Source: Betaproteobacteria bacterium (GTDB taxonomy: Bacteria > Pseudomonadota > Gammaproteobacteria > Burkholderiales > SHXO01). From it: a stretch of 39,393 nt of DNA. The position numbers were made by a program, and so were the translations under genes. Under the pieces are notes generated by a model. The model saw only the letters and a list, made by a program, of their open reading frames with translations, did not search any database and had not been told where the DNA came from. Of this stretch, positions 31,008 through 39,246 are shown piece by piece. Within the stretch, counting starts at the first letter, position 1. Each line of letters opens with the position of its first letter. Location of the stretch: assembly GCA_009693245.1 (NCBI GenBank), contig SHXO01000017.1, positions 1 to 39,393 of the forward strand, read 5' to 3'.

Positions 31008-32519
31008 TTAGGCCACCCGCTTCTTCAACTGCGCCGCGCTGGCGTGCATCTGGGCGTAGGCGTGGTGTGCCGCGGCTTCGGCTTCGCCCACGTGCAAGGG
31101 CAATCCCATGTCCATGAGCACCGAACCCAGCGCGGACAAGCACAGCATCACGTTCTCGGGTTTGCAGCTGTAACCCATGATGCCGACGCGCCAGATTTTC
31201 CCGGCCAGAGGGCCGAGGCCAGCACCGATTTCCAGATTGAATTCGCCGAGTAAGGTCTTGCGAACGTCCGCTTCGCGAGCACGGATTTGTTCGGGGATGT
31301 GTACGGCGTTCATCTGCGGCAGGCGGTAACCTTCCTTCACCAGGTACTTCAAGCCCATGGCTTCGAGCCCGGCCTTGAGCGCCAAGTGGTGGCGCTGGTG
31401 GCGTGCCCAGGAGTTTTCGATGCCTTCTTCGCGCAAGATCAGTAAAGCTTCGTGCAGCGCGTACAAGCTATTGGTGGGCGCGGTGTGATGATAGGTGCGC
31501 GTGGTGGCGCCCCAATAGCCCAGCAATAAATTCATGTCCATGAACCAACTATGGATCTTGTCCTTGCGCGCCTTGACGTAATCCACCACGCGGTCGCTAA
31601 AGGATACGGGGGACAAACCTGGCGTGCACGACAAGCACTTTTGGCTGGCGGAGTACACCGCGTCTACTTTCCATTCGTCGACCAACACGGGCGAGCCTGC
31701 CAGCGAGGTCACGGCATCCATGATGACCAGCGTGTCGTACTTGTGCGCGATTTCCACCAAGGTCTTGGCGTCCGATTGCACGCCAGTGGAAGTCTCCGCG
31801 TGCACGAAGGCCACGACTCGAGCGTCCGGATTTTTCTTGATGGCCTCTTCCAGTTTGTTGGGATCCACGGGCTCGCCCCACTCGTTCTCGACGACGATGG
31901 CAGTGCCGCCGCAACGTTCCACGTTCTCGATCATGCGCCCGCCGAATACGCCGTTGCGGCATACGATGACCTTATCGCCAGGGGCGACCAGATTGACGAA
32001 GCAGTACTCCATTCCCACGGAACCGGGACCCGAGACAGGAAAGGTCAGCGAGTTCTTGGTTTGGTACACGTAGCGCAGCAAACCCTTGAGCTCTTCCATC
32101 ATTTCGACGAATACCGGGTCGAGGTAACCGATGGCGGGCAAACTCATGGCGGCCATGACGCGCGGATTAATTTCGGAAGGACCGGGGCCCATGAGTGTGC
32201 GCTGGGGCGGATGGAATGAGTGGATGCGCTTGGCGGGTACGTACGGGTTCATGGTGTCACTCCCAGATATTGATGATCCGAATAAACTGTCTTCTTCCCC
32301 GCGCGACTTCATGCGAATGGGTTTGCGAGCGTTGGCTTCGTTGAGGATTTCCGTGGCGCCGATCTGGCCGTCCGTCACATGCTCGATCTCCATTGCCCAG
32401 CGCGAAGGCACATACCCGCACTTCATCCAATGGTTGACCACGGCCCGGTCGATCTTGAGACGGCGAGATACCTCGGCTTGGCTGCCAAAGAGGGAAACGA
32501 GTCGCTCCGCGCAGTTCAT
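31008..32519 (-). CDS. YdaS-like HTH fused in frame to a class V aminotransferase (alanine/serine-glyoxylate type)
   Basis: One open frame of 503 residues. Residues 1-65 are a Cro/YdaS-like helix-turn-helix (LFGSQAEVSRRLKIDRAVVN, then HWMKCGYVPSRWAMEIE). Residues 66-89 are a polar linker. From Met 90 (codon at 32252) a complete alanine/serine-glyoxylate aminotransferase follows: GPGPSEINPRVMAAMSLPAI, AETSTGVQSD, the PLP lysine in YSASQKCLSCTPGLS, and YHHTAPTNSLYALHEAL. Met 90 has its own GGGAG seven bases upstream, so a normal 413-residue enzyme can be made separately. The 32519 start has no visible ribosome binding site. Either this is a fused regulator-enzyme, or a small HTH gene has lost its stop. 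A palindrome lies 35 bp upstream. Confidence 0.85.
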   Translation of the reverse strand: MNCAERLVSLFGSQAEVSRRLKIDRAVVNHWMKCGYVPSRWAMEIEHVTDGQIGATEILNEANARKPIRMKSRGEEDSLFGSSISGSDTMNPYVPAKRIHSFHPPQRTLMGPGPSEINPRVMAAMSLPAIGYLDPVFVEMMEELKGLLRYVYQTKNSLTFPVSGPGSVGMEYCFVNLVAPGDKVIVCRNGVFGGRMIENVERCGGTAIVVENEWGEPVDPNKLEEAIKKNPDARVVAFVHAETSTGVQSDAKTLVEIAHKYDTLVIMDAVTSLAGSPVLVDEWKVDAVYSASQKCLSCTPGLSPVSFSDRVVDYVKARKDKIHSWFMDMNLLLGYWGATTRTYHHTAPTNSLYALHEALLILREEGIENSWARHQRHHLALKAGLEAMGLKYLVKEGYRLPQMNAVHIPEQIRAREADVRKTLLGEFNLEIGAGLGPLAGKIWRVGIMGYSCKPENVMLCLSALGSVLMDMGLPLHVGEAEAAAHHAYAQMHASAAQLKKRVA

Positions 32520-32553
32520 GGCGAAAGGAAGTTGCTTAGAAAGGGGATAGGCT

Positions 32554-32580
32554 AGCTTATCAAATTGAATTTGACAAGCT
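32554..32580. promoter_or_regulatory. 27-bp palindromic operator candidate
   Basis: AGCTTATCAAATT-G-AATTTGACAAGCT matches its own reverse complement at 12 of 13 positions per half. It lies in the 78-bp gap between the ttcA stop and the HTH start. On the minus strand it contains TTGTCA, a possible -35. It is the natural site for autoregulation by the YdaS-like domain. Confidence 0.65.
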
Positions 32581-32597
32581 GCTATTGACTAATGGGG

Positions 32598-33485
32598 TTA
32601 TTGAACCGAACCAGTATGGATGGGAATGAATGAAACGACGCCGGGAGCAGGAGCTTCCTGGTCAAAGACTAGATCGCCGCCCGGATTTGGCAACCCGGTA
32701 GCTTCGAGTGCGGAGAAATCAAAGCGCTTGCGGTCCATCAAATGAGAAAGACGAACGTCGGACAAGCTGCGCAACATGTTCTCGATGCGCCCTGGGAATT
32801 GCTTTTCCCATAGTGCGATCATCTCCTTCATTTGCTTGCGTTGCAAAGTCTCCTGGGAGCCGCACAGGTCGCAGGGGATGATGGGAAATCGCCTGAGCGC
32901 TGAGTAGCGCGCCAAGTCCCTCTCGCGCACGTACGCCAGGGGCCGAATGACGATGTGGTGGCCATCATCGCTCACGAGTTTAGGGGGCATGGCTTTCAAC
33001 TTTCCCCCGAAGAACATGTTGAGGAAGAAAGTTTCCAACACGTCGTCCGCATGGTGCCCGAGTGCGATCTTGGTGGCGCCCAGATCCTTGGCCACCCGGT
33101 AGATGACGCCGCGCCGTAGCCGCGAGCACAAGCCGCACATCGTCTTGCCTTCCGGAATCACACGCTTGACGACGCTGTAGGTGTCTTGCGTTTCGATATG
33201 AAAAGGAATACCAAGGCCCTTTAGGTAATTGGGCAGAATCTCCTCTGGGTAACCTGGATGCCTTTGATCAAGGTTGAAGCCCAGTATTTCGAAGTCGATC
33301 GGGGCGTGGGTGCGCAGGCTGAGCAACACATCGAGCAACGCGTAACTGTCCTTGCCGCCGGAGAGGCACACCATCACTTTGTCGCCCTCTTCGATCATGC
33401 CGAAATCGCCGATGGCTTGGCCTGCCAAACTGCGCAGGCGCTTGGCGAGCTTGTTGTCTTCGTAGAGTTGTTTTTGAGGGTCCAT
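32598..33485 (-). CDS. ttcA: tRNA 2-thiocytidine synthetase
   Basis: The ATG at 33485 gives 295 residues. The PP-loop is [18 protein letters not shown], and the Fe-S cysteines are in [13 protein letters not shown] and PCDLCGSQE, the C-x2-C plus C-x2-C arrangement of Ttc[21 protein letters not shown] is also typical. It thiolates cytidine 32 of certain tRNAs. The start lies 2 bp after the folM stop; an in-frame extension to 33512 runs into folM and was rejected. Confidence 0.96.
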   Translation of the reverse strand: MDPQKQLYEDNKLAKRLRSLAGQAIGDFGMIEEGDKVMVCLSGGKDSYALLDVLLSLRTHAPIDFEILGFNLDQRHPGYPEEILPNYLKGLGIPFHIETQDTYSVVKRVIPEGKTMCGLCSRLRRGVIYRVAKDLGATKIALGHHADDVLETFFLNMFFGGKLKAMPPKLVSDDGHHIVIRPLAYVRERDLARYSALRRFPIIPCDLCGSQETLQRKQMKEMIALWEKQFPGRIENMLRSLSDVRLSHLMDRKRFDFSALEATGLPNPGGDLVFDQEAPAPGVVSFIPIHTGSVQ

Positions 33486-33486
33486 G

Positions 33487-34227
33487 TTAGAGATGAAGGC
33501 TGCGGCCGCCATCCACCGCTAGGATCTGGCCAGTGACGTATGGGGCATCGAAAACCAGGAAGCGGGCGGCTCGCGCGATATCTTCGGGTTCGCCCACGCG
33601 CTTGAGGAGCGTTTGATTGACGATGCGCTGGCGCGCCAGTTCGTCGCTCCAACGCTCGTCTTCGGGCCACAGGATGGGCCCTGGCGACAATCCATTAACG
33701 CGAATCTCCGGCCCCAACTCGGCGGCCAGCGAACGGGTGAGCGCCACCAATCCGCCCTTGGCCGTGCTGTACACCAAATGATTCTTCATGGGGCGGTCGG
33801 CGTGAATGTCGATGATGTTGATGATGCTGCCATTGGTCTTGCGCAAATGCGGCGCGGCCGCTTGCGAAAGAAATAATGGCGTCCTGAGATTGGTGCCGAT
33901 GAGATCGTCCCAGTTTTCCGCCGTGATTTCGCCCACCGGCGTGGGAAAAAAACTGGACGCGTTATTGATGAGTACATCCAAGCGGCCGAATCGATTGGCT
34001 GTTTCTTGCACCAAAGGCAGATGCGCCGCCGGGTTGAGGAGATCTGCTTGCACCAAGGCGACGGAGTCCGGGCGCGTTGCATTGAGTTCGGCCTGCAAGG
34101 CGCGCGCTTCCGTGGCCGAGCGCCGGTAATGGATCATGAGTTGCGCCCCGCCTGCGTGTAGCATTCGGCAAACGGCTGCCCCGACGCGGCGTGCGCCGCC
34201 CGTGATAAGCACTACCAACTCTTGCAT
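33487..34227 (-). CDS. folM: pteridine reductase / dihydromonapterin reductase-like SDR
   Basis: The 246 residues are a short-chain dehydrogenase with the pteridine-reductase form of the nucleotide motif, [15 protein letters not shown] (T-G-x3-R-x-G rather than T-G-x3-G-x-G), which favours [19 protein letters not shown], the catalytic Tyr/Lys in [16 protein letters not shown], and [10 protein letters not shown] complete the family. It likely reduces dihydromonapterin or dihydrofolate. It is followed by ttcA on the same strand. Confidence 0.88.
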   Translation of the reverse strand: MQELVVLITGGARRVGAAVCRMLHAGGAQLMIHYRRSATEARALQAELNATRPDSVALVQADLLNPAAHLPLVQETANRFGRLDVLINNASSFFPTPVGEITAENWDDLIGTNLRTPLFLSQAAAPHLRKTNGSIINIIDIHADRPMKNHLVYSTAKGGLVALTRSLAAELGPEIRVNGLSPGPILWPEDERWSDELARQRIVNQTLLKRVGEPEDIARAARFLVFDAPYVTGQILAVDGGRSLHL

Positions 34228-34406
34228 GGGTACATGTTCGCTATGTTATTGAATACGATTCTACTCCAGCACTCCTTCTCGCCATCCTGAATCTCGCGTC
34301 ACTTCCTCAACCCGGCTCTGTCGCGCGCGCGCACTGCGAGCGGCTGGCCGCGCTCATCGAACGTGAAATCGAACGCGCGGGCGGCTGGATCTCCTTTGAG
34401 CGGTAC

Positions 34407-35438
34407 ATGGAGATGGCCCTCTACGCCCCAGAGTACGGGTACTACACTGGCGGATCGGCCAAGTTGGGCGGCGCGGGAGATTTCATTACGGCCCCCGAAC
34501 TCTCGCCTTTATTCGGCGCCACATTGGCGCGGCAGATCGCACAGGTGCTCGAATTCACGGGGGGCGATGTGCTCGAACTTGGCGCGGGTTCCGGCAGACT
34601 CGCACGCGATATTCTGCATTCCCTGGAAAAGGGAGTGTTGCCGGAGCGTTACAAGATACTGGACGTGAGCGGTGAGCTTGTCGAACGCCAGCGCGAACTT
34701 CTAGGGCAGCTACCAAAAACTCTTCAAACCCGGGTGGAATGGATATCGAGTCTTCCTTCTTCGATCACGGGCGTGGTGATCGGTAACGAAGTCATCGATG
34801 CCCTCCCCGTTCATCTCGTAACCTGGAGCGATGACGCCATACTGGAACGCGGTGTTGGGCTGCGACAAGGCCAGCTCGCCTGGGTGGATGCACCGGTGAG
34901 GAACTCGCACCTGCTTCAGCGCGCGCAAGCGGTGGCGGTGCCGCGACCTTATCTGAGCGAAATAAACATGCAAGCCACGGCGCTGATGGATGCGATTGGT
35001 CAACGACTGAAGCGTGGAGTAGTGCTATTTGCTGACTACGGCTTCGGCGCCGCCGAGTATTATCATCCGCAGCGCCGCCAGGGCACATTGATGTGTCATT
35101 ACCGGCACCGAGCGCACGACGATCCGTTTTTTTTGCCAGGCTTGCAGGACATCACCGCGCATGTGGACTTCAGCGCCCTGGCGCACACCGGCGTGGACGC
35201 CGGCCTCACACTGGCTGGATACACCACGCAAGCGCGCTTCCTCGCCAACTTGGGCATCACGGACATGCTCACTGGTATGGACACGGGTATGGCGGACTAC
35301 GCCAGGATCATCGCGCCCGTGCAAAAACTCCTGAGCCCCGCCGAGATGGGCGAGTTGTTCAAGACGATCGCCCTATCCAAGGGGATCAACCAACCTTTGC
35401 TGGGCTTTGCTTCCGGTGACTTGAGCCGCCTCTTGTAG
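34407..35438 (+). CDS. SAM-dependent methyltransferase, MidA/NDUFAF7 family (DUF185)
   Basis: From ATG 34407 the protein is 343 residues: MEMALYAPEYGYYTGGSAKL, FITAPELSPLFGATLARQIA, motif I in VLELGAGSGRLARDIL, NEVIDALPVHLV, and LFADYGFGAAEYYHPQR. NDUFAF7 methylates an arginine of complex I subunit NDUFS2 in mitochondria; the bacterial role is unclear. Family-like sequence continues upstream in frame (SLPQPGSVARAHCERLAALI, then GGWISFERY) back to about 34299, without ATG, GTG or TTG; CTG 34287 or ATT 34248 would have to serve. The annotated start is probably too short. Confidence 0.88.
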   Translation: MEMALYAPEYGYYTGGSAKLGGAGDFITAPELSPLFGATLARQIAQVLEFTGGDVLELGAGSGRLARDILHSLEKGVLPERYKILDVSGELVERQRELLGQLPKTLQTRVEWISSLPSSITGVVIGNEVIDALPVHLVTWSDDAILERGVGLRQGQLAWVDAPVRNSHLLQRAQAVAVPRPYLSEINMQATALMDAIGQRLKRGVVLFADYGFGAAEYYHPQRRQGTLMCHYRHRAHDDPFFLPGLQDITAHVDFSALAHTGVDAGLTLAGYTTQARFLANLGITDMLTGMDTGMADYARIIAPVQKLLSPAEMGELFKTIALSKGINQPLLGFASGDLSRLL

Positions 35439-35444
35439 AATCCC

Positions 35445-35603
35445 ATGCACATGGAATACTTGCGCACGCCCGAAAGCCGCTTCGGCAATCTTGCCGGCTT
35501 TGACTACATGCTTTGCTACTTCGCTCAGGAATGGGCGGCCCGTATCGCCGCCAATGGTCTTGCTCATTTCTACCCGTACCGATCATGCACATCCACATTC
35601 TAG
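35445..35603 (+). pseudogene. haloalkane-dehalogenase-like N-terminal remnant
   Basis: A 52-codon frame begins MHMEYLRTPESRFGNLAGFD, closely like the N-terminus of DhmA-type haloalkane dehalogenases (EYLRTPDxRFxNLPGY). After about 22 residues the likeness stops, and the frame runs into the start of mpl. It appears to be the leftover 5' end of a deleted alpha/beta-hydrolase gene. Recognition is by eye. Confidence 0.55.
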
Positions 35604-36928
35604 GTATCTGCGGCACCTTCATGGGCGGCATCGCCGTCATCGCTAAACAGTCGGGCCACCGCGTCACGGGTTGCGACACGAACGTTTATCCGCCCATGAG
35701 TACGCAACTCGAATCCCAAGGCATCGAGTTGATACAAGGTTGGGGCACGGACCAGATCCAACTCAAGCCGGATCTCTTCGTCACCGGCAACGTGGTATCG
35801 CGCGGCAACGCGCTGATGGAGGAAGTTCTCAACCGGCGATTGCACTTCATTTCCGGCCCTCAATGGCTATACGAGCAAGTCTTGCGAGACAAATGGGTGC
35901 TAGCCGTGGCCGGAACTCATGGAAAAACCACAACCACCTCCATGCTGGCGTGGATACTGGAGGATGCGGGGCTCGATCCCGGATTTCTCATCGGCGGCGT
36001 TCCAGTGAATTTCGGCATATCTGCCCGGGTCACGGATTCGCCCTTCTTCGCCATCGAGGCGGACGAGTACGACACGGCTTTTTTCGACAAGCGCTCCAAG
36101 TTCGTGCACTACCATCCGCGCACGGCGATCCTCAATAATCTGGAATACGATCACGCCGACATTTTCCCCGACTTGGCGGCGATCGAAACCCAGTTCCATC
36201 ACCTCGTGCGAACGGTTCCCTCCAATGGCCTAGTTCTCGCCAACGGCCAGGAAACGAGCATGAAGCGCGTCATCGAACGCGGGTGCTGGGCGCCGGTGGA
36301 ATACGTGGGAAATCGTGACGGCTGGCATGCACCCAAAACCCATGCGGATGGCTTCGATGTACATCTCAAGCAACAAGCCATCGGCACGGTACATTGGGAA
36401 TTGCTCGGCGAGCACAACACACATAATGCACTGGCCGCCATCGGCGCGGCCCAGCACGCGGGAGTGCCCGCTGAGAGAGCCATCGATGCTCTATCCCGCT
36501 TTCAAAACGTCAAACGCAGGATGGAGATCAAGGGAAGCGTGCGCGGCGTGACGGTGTACGACGATTTCGCCCACCATCCCACCGCCATCGAAACCACCGT
36601 CGCGGGATTGCGCGCGCGCGTAGGCAAGCAACGCATCCTGGCCGTGCTGGAGCCGCGTTCCAACACCATGAAACTCGGCGTAATGAAAGACGCTCTACCC
36701 GGTAGCCTGAAGAATGCCGATCTGGTCTTCTGCTACACCGGAGGCCTCGACTGGGATGCCGCCGCGGCCTTGGCTTCCCTGGGGGTGAAGGCGAAGTGTT
36801 ATTCCGATCTCGATAAGCTTGCCGGGGAGATCGCCAATATGGCGCAAGCGGGAGACCAGATTCTGGTGATGAGCAACGGCGGGTTTGGCGGCGTCCACGA
36901 CAAGCTTTTGGCGGGGTTGGCGCATTAG
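35585..36928 (+). CDS. mpl: UDP-N-acetylmuramate:L-alanyl-gamma-D-glutamyl-meso-DAP ligase
   Basis: The ATG at 35585 gives 447 residues: MHIHILGICGTFMGGIAVIA (nucleotide-binding N-domain), the ATP loop VAGTHGKTTTTSMLAWIL near residue 108, EADEYDTAFFDKRSKFVHY, LNNLEYDHADIFPD, GEHNTHNALAAIGAA, and VYDDFAHHPTAIETTV. Mpl differs from MurC by EADEYDTAFFDKRSKF. It attaches recovered tripeptide to UDP-MurNAc in cell-wall recycling. The 72 bp in frame upstream belong to a decayed gene and were not included. Confidence 0.96.
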   Translation: MHIHILGICGTFMGGIAVIAKQSGHRVTGCDTNVYPPMSTQLESQGIELIQGWGTDQIQLKPDLFVTGNVVSRGNALMEEVLNRRLHFISGPQWLYEQVLRDKWVLAVAGTHGKTTTTSMLAWILEDAGLDPGFLIGGVPVNFGISARVTDSPFFAIEADEYDTAFFDKRSKFVHYHPRTAILNNLEYDHADIFPDLAAIETQFHHLVRTVPSNGLVLANGQETSMKRVIERGCWAPVEYVGNRDGWHAPKTHADGFDVHLKQQAIGTVHWELLGEHNTHNALAAIGAAQHAGVPAERAIDALSRFQNVKRRMEIKGSVRGVTVYDDFAHHPTAIETTVAGLRARVGKQRILAVLEPRSNTMKLGVMKDALPGSLKNADLVFCYTGGLDWDAAAALASLGVKAKCYSDLDKLAGEIANMAQAGDQILVMSNGGFGGVHDKLLAGLAH

Positions 36929-36932
36929 CCAA

Positions 36933-37143
36933 GTGGCCGCATACAAATACCGCCTCCTCAAAGTTTTCGCGGAAAGTCCGCTGGCGGGTAATGCTCTGTG
37001 CGTGTTCGAGGACGCGCGCGGAATGAGCTATGATCTCATGCAAGCATTGGCCTTGCCGGCTACACCTCGACATCGGCGCGGAGCGCAACATATTTGTCGG
37101 CGGTAGAGTGACTGAAATAGGACGAGGAGAGGTGTGCTTGTGA
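36933..37143 (+). pseudogene. PhzF-family relic with internal deletion and frameshift
   Basis: From GTG 36933 the first 42 codons (AAYKYRLLKVFAESPLAGNA, then LCVFEDARGMSYDLMQALAL) match the N-terminus of PhzF-type isomerases. From about 37065 a different frame reads LDIGAERNIFVGGRVTEIGR and GEVCL and stops at 37143, like the C-terminus of the family. About 200 residues in between are missing, and the frames differ by one base. The remnant overlaps the exonuclease start by 10 bp. Confidence 0.65.
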
Positions 37144-37724
37144 CGAATCTGGCATACCTGTTCTTCGATACCGAAACGACGGGCATTCCGAGGAATTACA
37201 AGGCGCCGGCGTCGGACCTGAAGAACTGGCCGCGGTTGGTACAGATCGCATGGTTGATGACCAGCGCGGACGGCCAAGAGATCGCGAGCGCGGAGCATGT
37301 CGTAAAGCCAGAGGGTTTCGAGATTCCCGCCGATGCCGCGAGGATTCATGGCATCACCACTGAGATCGCCTTGGAGAGAGGGCAGGATGCAAGAGCGATA
37401 TTGAGTGCTATCGCCAAGGACATCGAAAAGGCGGGTGCCCTGGTAGCCCACAACATGCAATTCGATGAGAAGATCTTGGGTTCGGAGTTTCTGCGCACCG
37501 GATGTCCCAATCTCGTGGAAACCAAGAAACGCCTATGCACAATGCAGTCATCGGCACGGTATTGCGGCATCCATGGCCACTACGGATTCAAGTGGCCCAA
37601 GCTTCAGGAACTCCACATGAAGCTATTTCGCGAAGAGTTCCAAGGTGCCCACCGCGCCTTGGAAGACGTGCGTGCCTGCGCCAGATGCTTTTTCGAATTG
37701 AAGCGCCTCAGGGTCATGTCCTGA
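37134..37724 (+). CDS. DnaQ-like DEDDh 3'-5' exonuclease
   Basis: The 196 residues carry ExoI FFDTETTGIPRNY near residue 10, ExoII VAHNMQFDEKILG near residue 102, and ExoIII HRALEDVRAC with the catalytic His and Asp near residue 172. The enzyme would degrade single-stranded DNA or RNA ends; it is shorter and less like DnaQ epsilon than like free-standing exonucleases. GAGGAG precedes two possible starts, GTG 37134 and GTG 37140. It begins inside the decayed PhzF gene. Confidence 0.88.
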   Translation: MLVTNLAYLFFDTETTGIPRNYKAPASDLKNWPRLVQIAWLMTSADGQEIASAEHVVKPEGFEIPADAARIHGITTEIALERGQDARAILSAIAKDIEKAGALVAHNMQFDEKILGSEFLRTGCPNLVETKKRLCTMQSSARYCGIHGHYGFKWPKLQELHMKLFREEFQGAHRALEDVRACARCFFELKRLRVMS

Positions 37725-37839
37725 GTGATAGAGCGGAGTACCATTATTCTTGGTTTGGGCTGCCGGAAAAGACTGCCTTGGCGGCTTGAGCCTGCGCTAT
37801 TTGAACTCAAACAGGACGGTACAACCCAAGGAGGAGGCC

Positions 37840-38469
37840 ATGAAGATTTACGACTGGCATATCGCACCCAATCCGAGACGGCTTCACATCTACCTTGCTG
37901 AAAAGGGCATCAAAGTCGAGTTGGAAGAAGTAAGCGGCGAGAATTTCAGGCTCAAGCCTTCCTACATCACCAAGTATCCCCACGCGATGGTACCCATGCC
38001 GGAGCTGGACGATGGCACCTTGATCTGCGAAGCCATGGCGATCGCGCGTTATTTCGAAGAGCTTTATCCCAATCCACCCATGATGGGAACGGACGCCAAG
38101 GACAAGGCCATCGTGGAAATGTGGGAGAAGCGCGCCAACGAGGAAGGAATGCTGGCCGCCTCTGAATTATTCCGCAATACGCACGAGGCATTTGCCGAGC
38201 GCGGGCTGCCGGGATCGGCCCAACCCATTCCCCGTATTCCGGCTTTGGTGGACCGGGCCAAGGACCGGCTTGCCCGCTTTTTCAAGAAGGTCGATGCGCA
38301 ATTGGCCAACAACGAATTCGTAGCTGGCAAACGCTACGCCATCGCGGACGCTACTACGCTATGCGGAATCGATTTCGCCAAGTGGACGGATGTGGATATC
38401 CCGCTGGAGTGTAAGCATCTGCGCCGCTGGTATGAAGCCGTCTCCGCCCGGCCCAGCGCAAAAGCCTAG
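37840..38469 (+). CDS. glutathione S-transferase
   Basis: The ATG at 37840, preceded by AAGGAGGAGG, gives 209 residues. The N-terminal thioredoxin-like domain has MKIYDWHIAPNPRRLHIYLA, the cis-Pro region HAMVPMPELDDG, and the ED-equivalent LICEAMAIARYFEELYP. The all-helical C-terminal domain contains GKRYAIADATTLCGIDFAKW, the usual N-capping box region. The substrate is unknown. A longer frame from 37750 lacks family sequence. Confidence 0.92.
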   Translation: MKIYDWHIAPNPRRLHIYLAEKGIKVELEEVSGENFRLKPSYITKYPHAMVPMPELDDGTLICEAMAIARYFEELYPNPPMMGTDAKDKAIVEMWEKRANEEGMLAASELFRNTHEAFAERGLPGSAQPIPRIPALVDRAKDRLARFFKKVDAQLANNEFVAGKRYAIADATTLCGIDFAKWTDVDIPLECKHLRRWYEAVSARPSAKA

Positions 38470-38477
38470 AAACTAAA

Positions 38478-38505
38478 AGGCCTTCCCATTTTCGGGGGAA
38501 GGCCT
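38478..38505 (-). terminator. strong hairpin terminator between GST and the lysine-rich gene
   Basis: AGGCCTTCCC (38478-38487) and GGGAAGGCCT (38496-38505) are a perfect 10-bp stem with an 8-base loop. On the minus strand it is followed by TTTTAGTTT, so it best terminates the 38524-38712 gene; it may also stop GST readthrough. Confidence 0.8.
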
Positions 38506-38523
38506 GGCGGGGGCCGAAGCAAC

Positions 38524-38712
38524 CTACTTCTTCTTGCTCTTCTTCGACACGACTTGCTTATGTTCCGGATTCGCCGCAGCGGCTTTTGCCGCCGGCTTTT
38601 TCTTGCTGCTCATGAGCGTGCTTTTGGTGTTATGGCTGGCAGACTCGTAGGCGAAGCTGCTGGCGGCGGCGGACATCAAGACGGCGGCAATGACGATAGA
38701 GAGTTTGCGCAT
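38524..38712 (-). CDS. small lysine-rich exported protein
   Basis: The 62 residues begin with a signal peptide (MRKLSIVIAAVLMSAAASSF, likely cut after A21). The mature part is about 40 residues and very basic (SSKKKPAAKAAAANPEHKQV, ending SKKSKKK). AGGAG lies 6 bases before the ATG, and a terminator follows, so it is a complete single gene. The mature peptide would be a small polycation in the periplasm; no family is recognised. Confidence 0.75.
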   Translation of the reverse strand: MRKLSIVIAAVLMSAAASSFAYESASHNTKSTLMSSKKKPAAKAAAANPEHKQVVSKKSKKK

Positions 38713-38816
38713 CGATCGCTCCTGTGAAGGGTTTGTGAAAAATGTGGCCGCGGACCCGCGGCCTGACTGGCCTTAAAGCAAAGTCAGGTCCCTACAAAGA
38801 GCTTGCCAGCTAGGGG

Positions 38817-39230
38817 CTATCCAGCGTTTTGCCAGAGGCTCTTGGGTACTAGGCAGTGCACGCTCTTGCGATCCGCACCCGTGGCACCTACCCTCGCATC
38901 CATGGTCAGGCTGGCGAGGGAATAGGCGTCCAGGCGCGAGAGTCCGCGCTTTTCACTGAGCATGCCGATCATGGCGGAAGCAGCCTCGTCCATGGCTTTT
39001 TGCAGGTCTGGAGATGATGCCGTCGTGACGTAATTGCGTTGGGACTCGCGAACGGGATGGGCGGCCAGGCGAACTTTTTCTCCCCGCTTGGAGATGCGCG
39101 CGTAAACGCCTTTCACCTGGTTCACCACTTCCGCGATGCGCACATCGGCCACGTATAGCAGCAGCTTTTCCGCTTGCGATGCAGTGATCTTCCGCTGCTG
39201 AACCAGAAATTCCACGGCTTCGCCCTTCAT
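38817..39230 (-). CDS. acetamidase/formamidase-like C-terminal piece, probably 5'-truncated
   Basis: The 137 residues carry the C-terminal FmdA/AmdA pattern: YVTTASSPDLQKAMDEAASA, KRGLSRLDAYSLASLTMDAR, then VHCLVPKSLW. A similar stretch lies at residues 5-48 (EAVEFLVQQRK, YVADVRIAEVVNQVKGVYAR), so the family motif occurs twice. Full family members exceed 300 residues. Family-like codons (KALEI) continue above the ATG to about 39245, where sequence changes to what looks like a mobile-element end. GGAG lies just before ATG 39230, so a short protein could still be made. Activity is unlikely. Confidence 0.6.
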   Translation of the reverse strand: MKGEAVEFLVQQRKITASQAEKLLLYVADVRIAEVVNQVKGVYARISKRGEKVRLAAHPVRESQRNYVTTASSPDLQKAMDEAASAMIGMLSEKRGLSRLDAYSLASLTMDARVGATGADRKSVHCLVPKSLWQNAG

Positions 39231-39246
39231 GATCTCCAGGGCTTTA

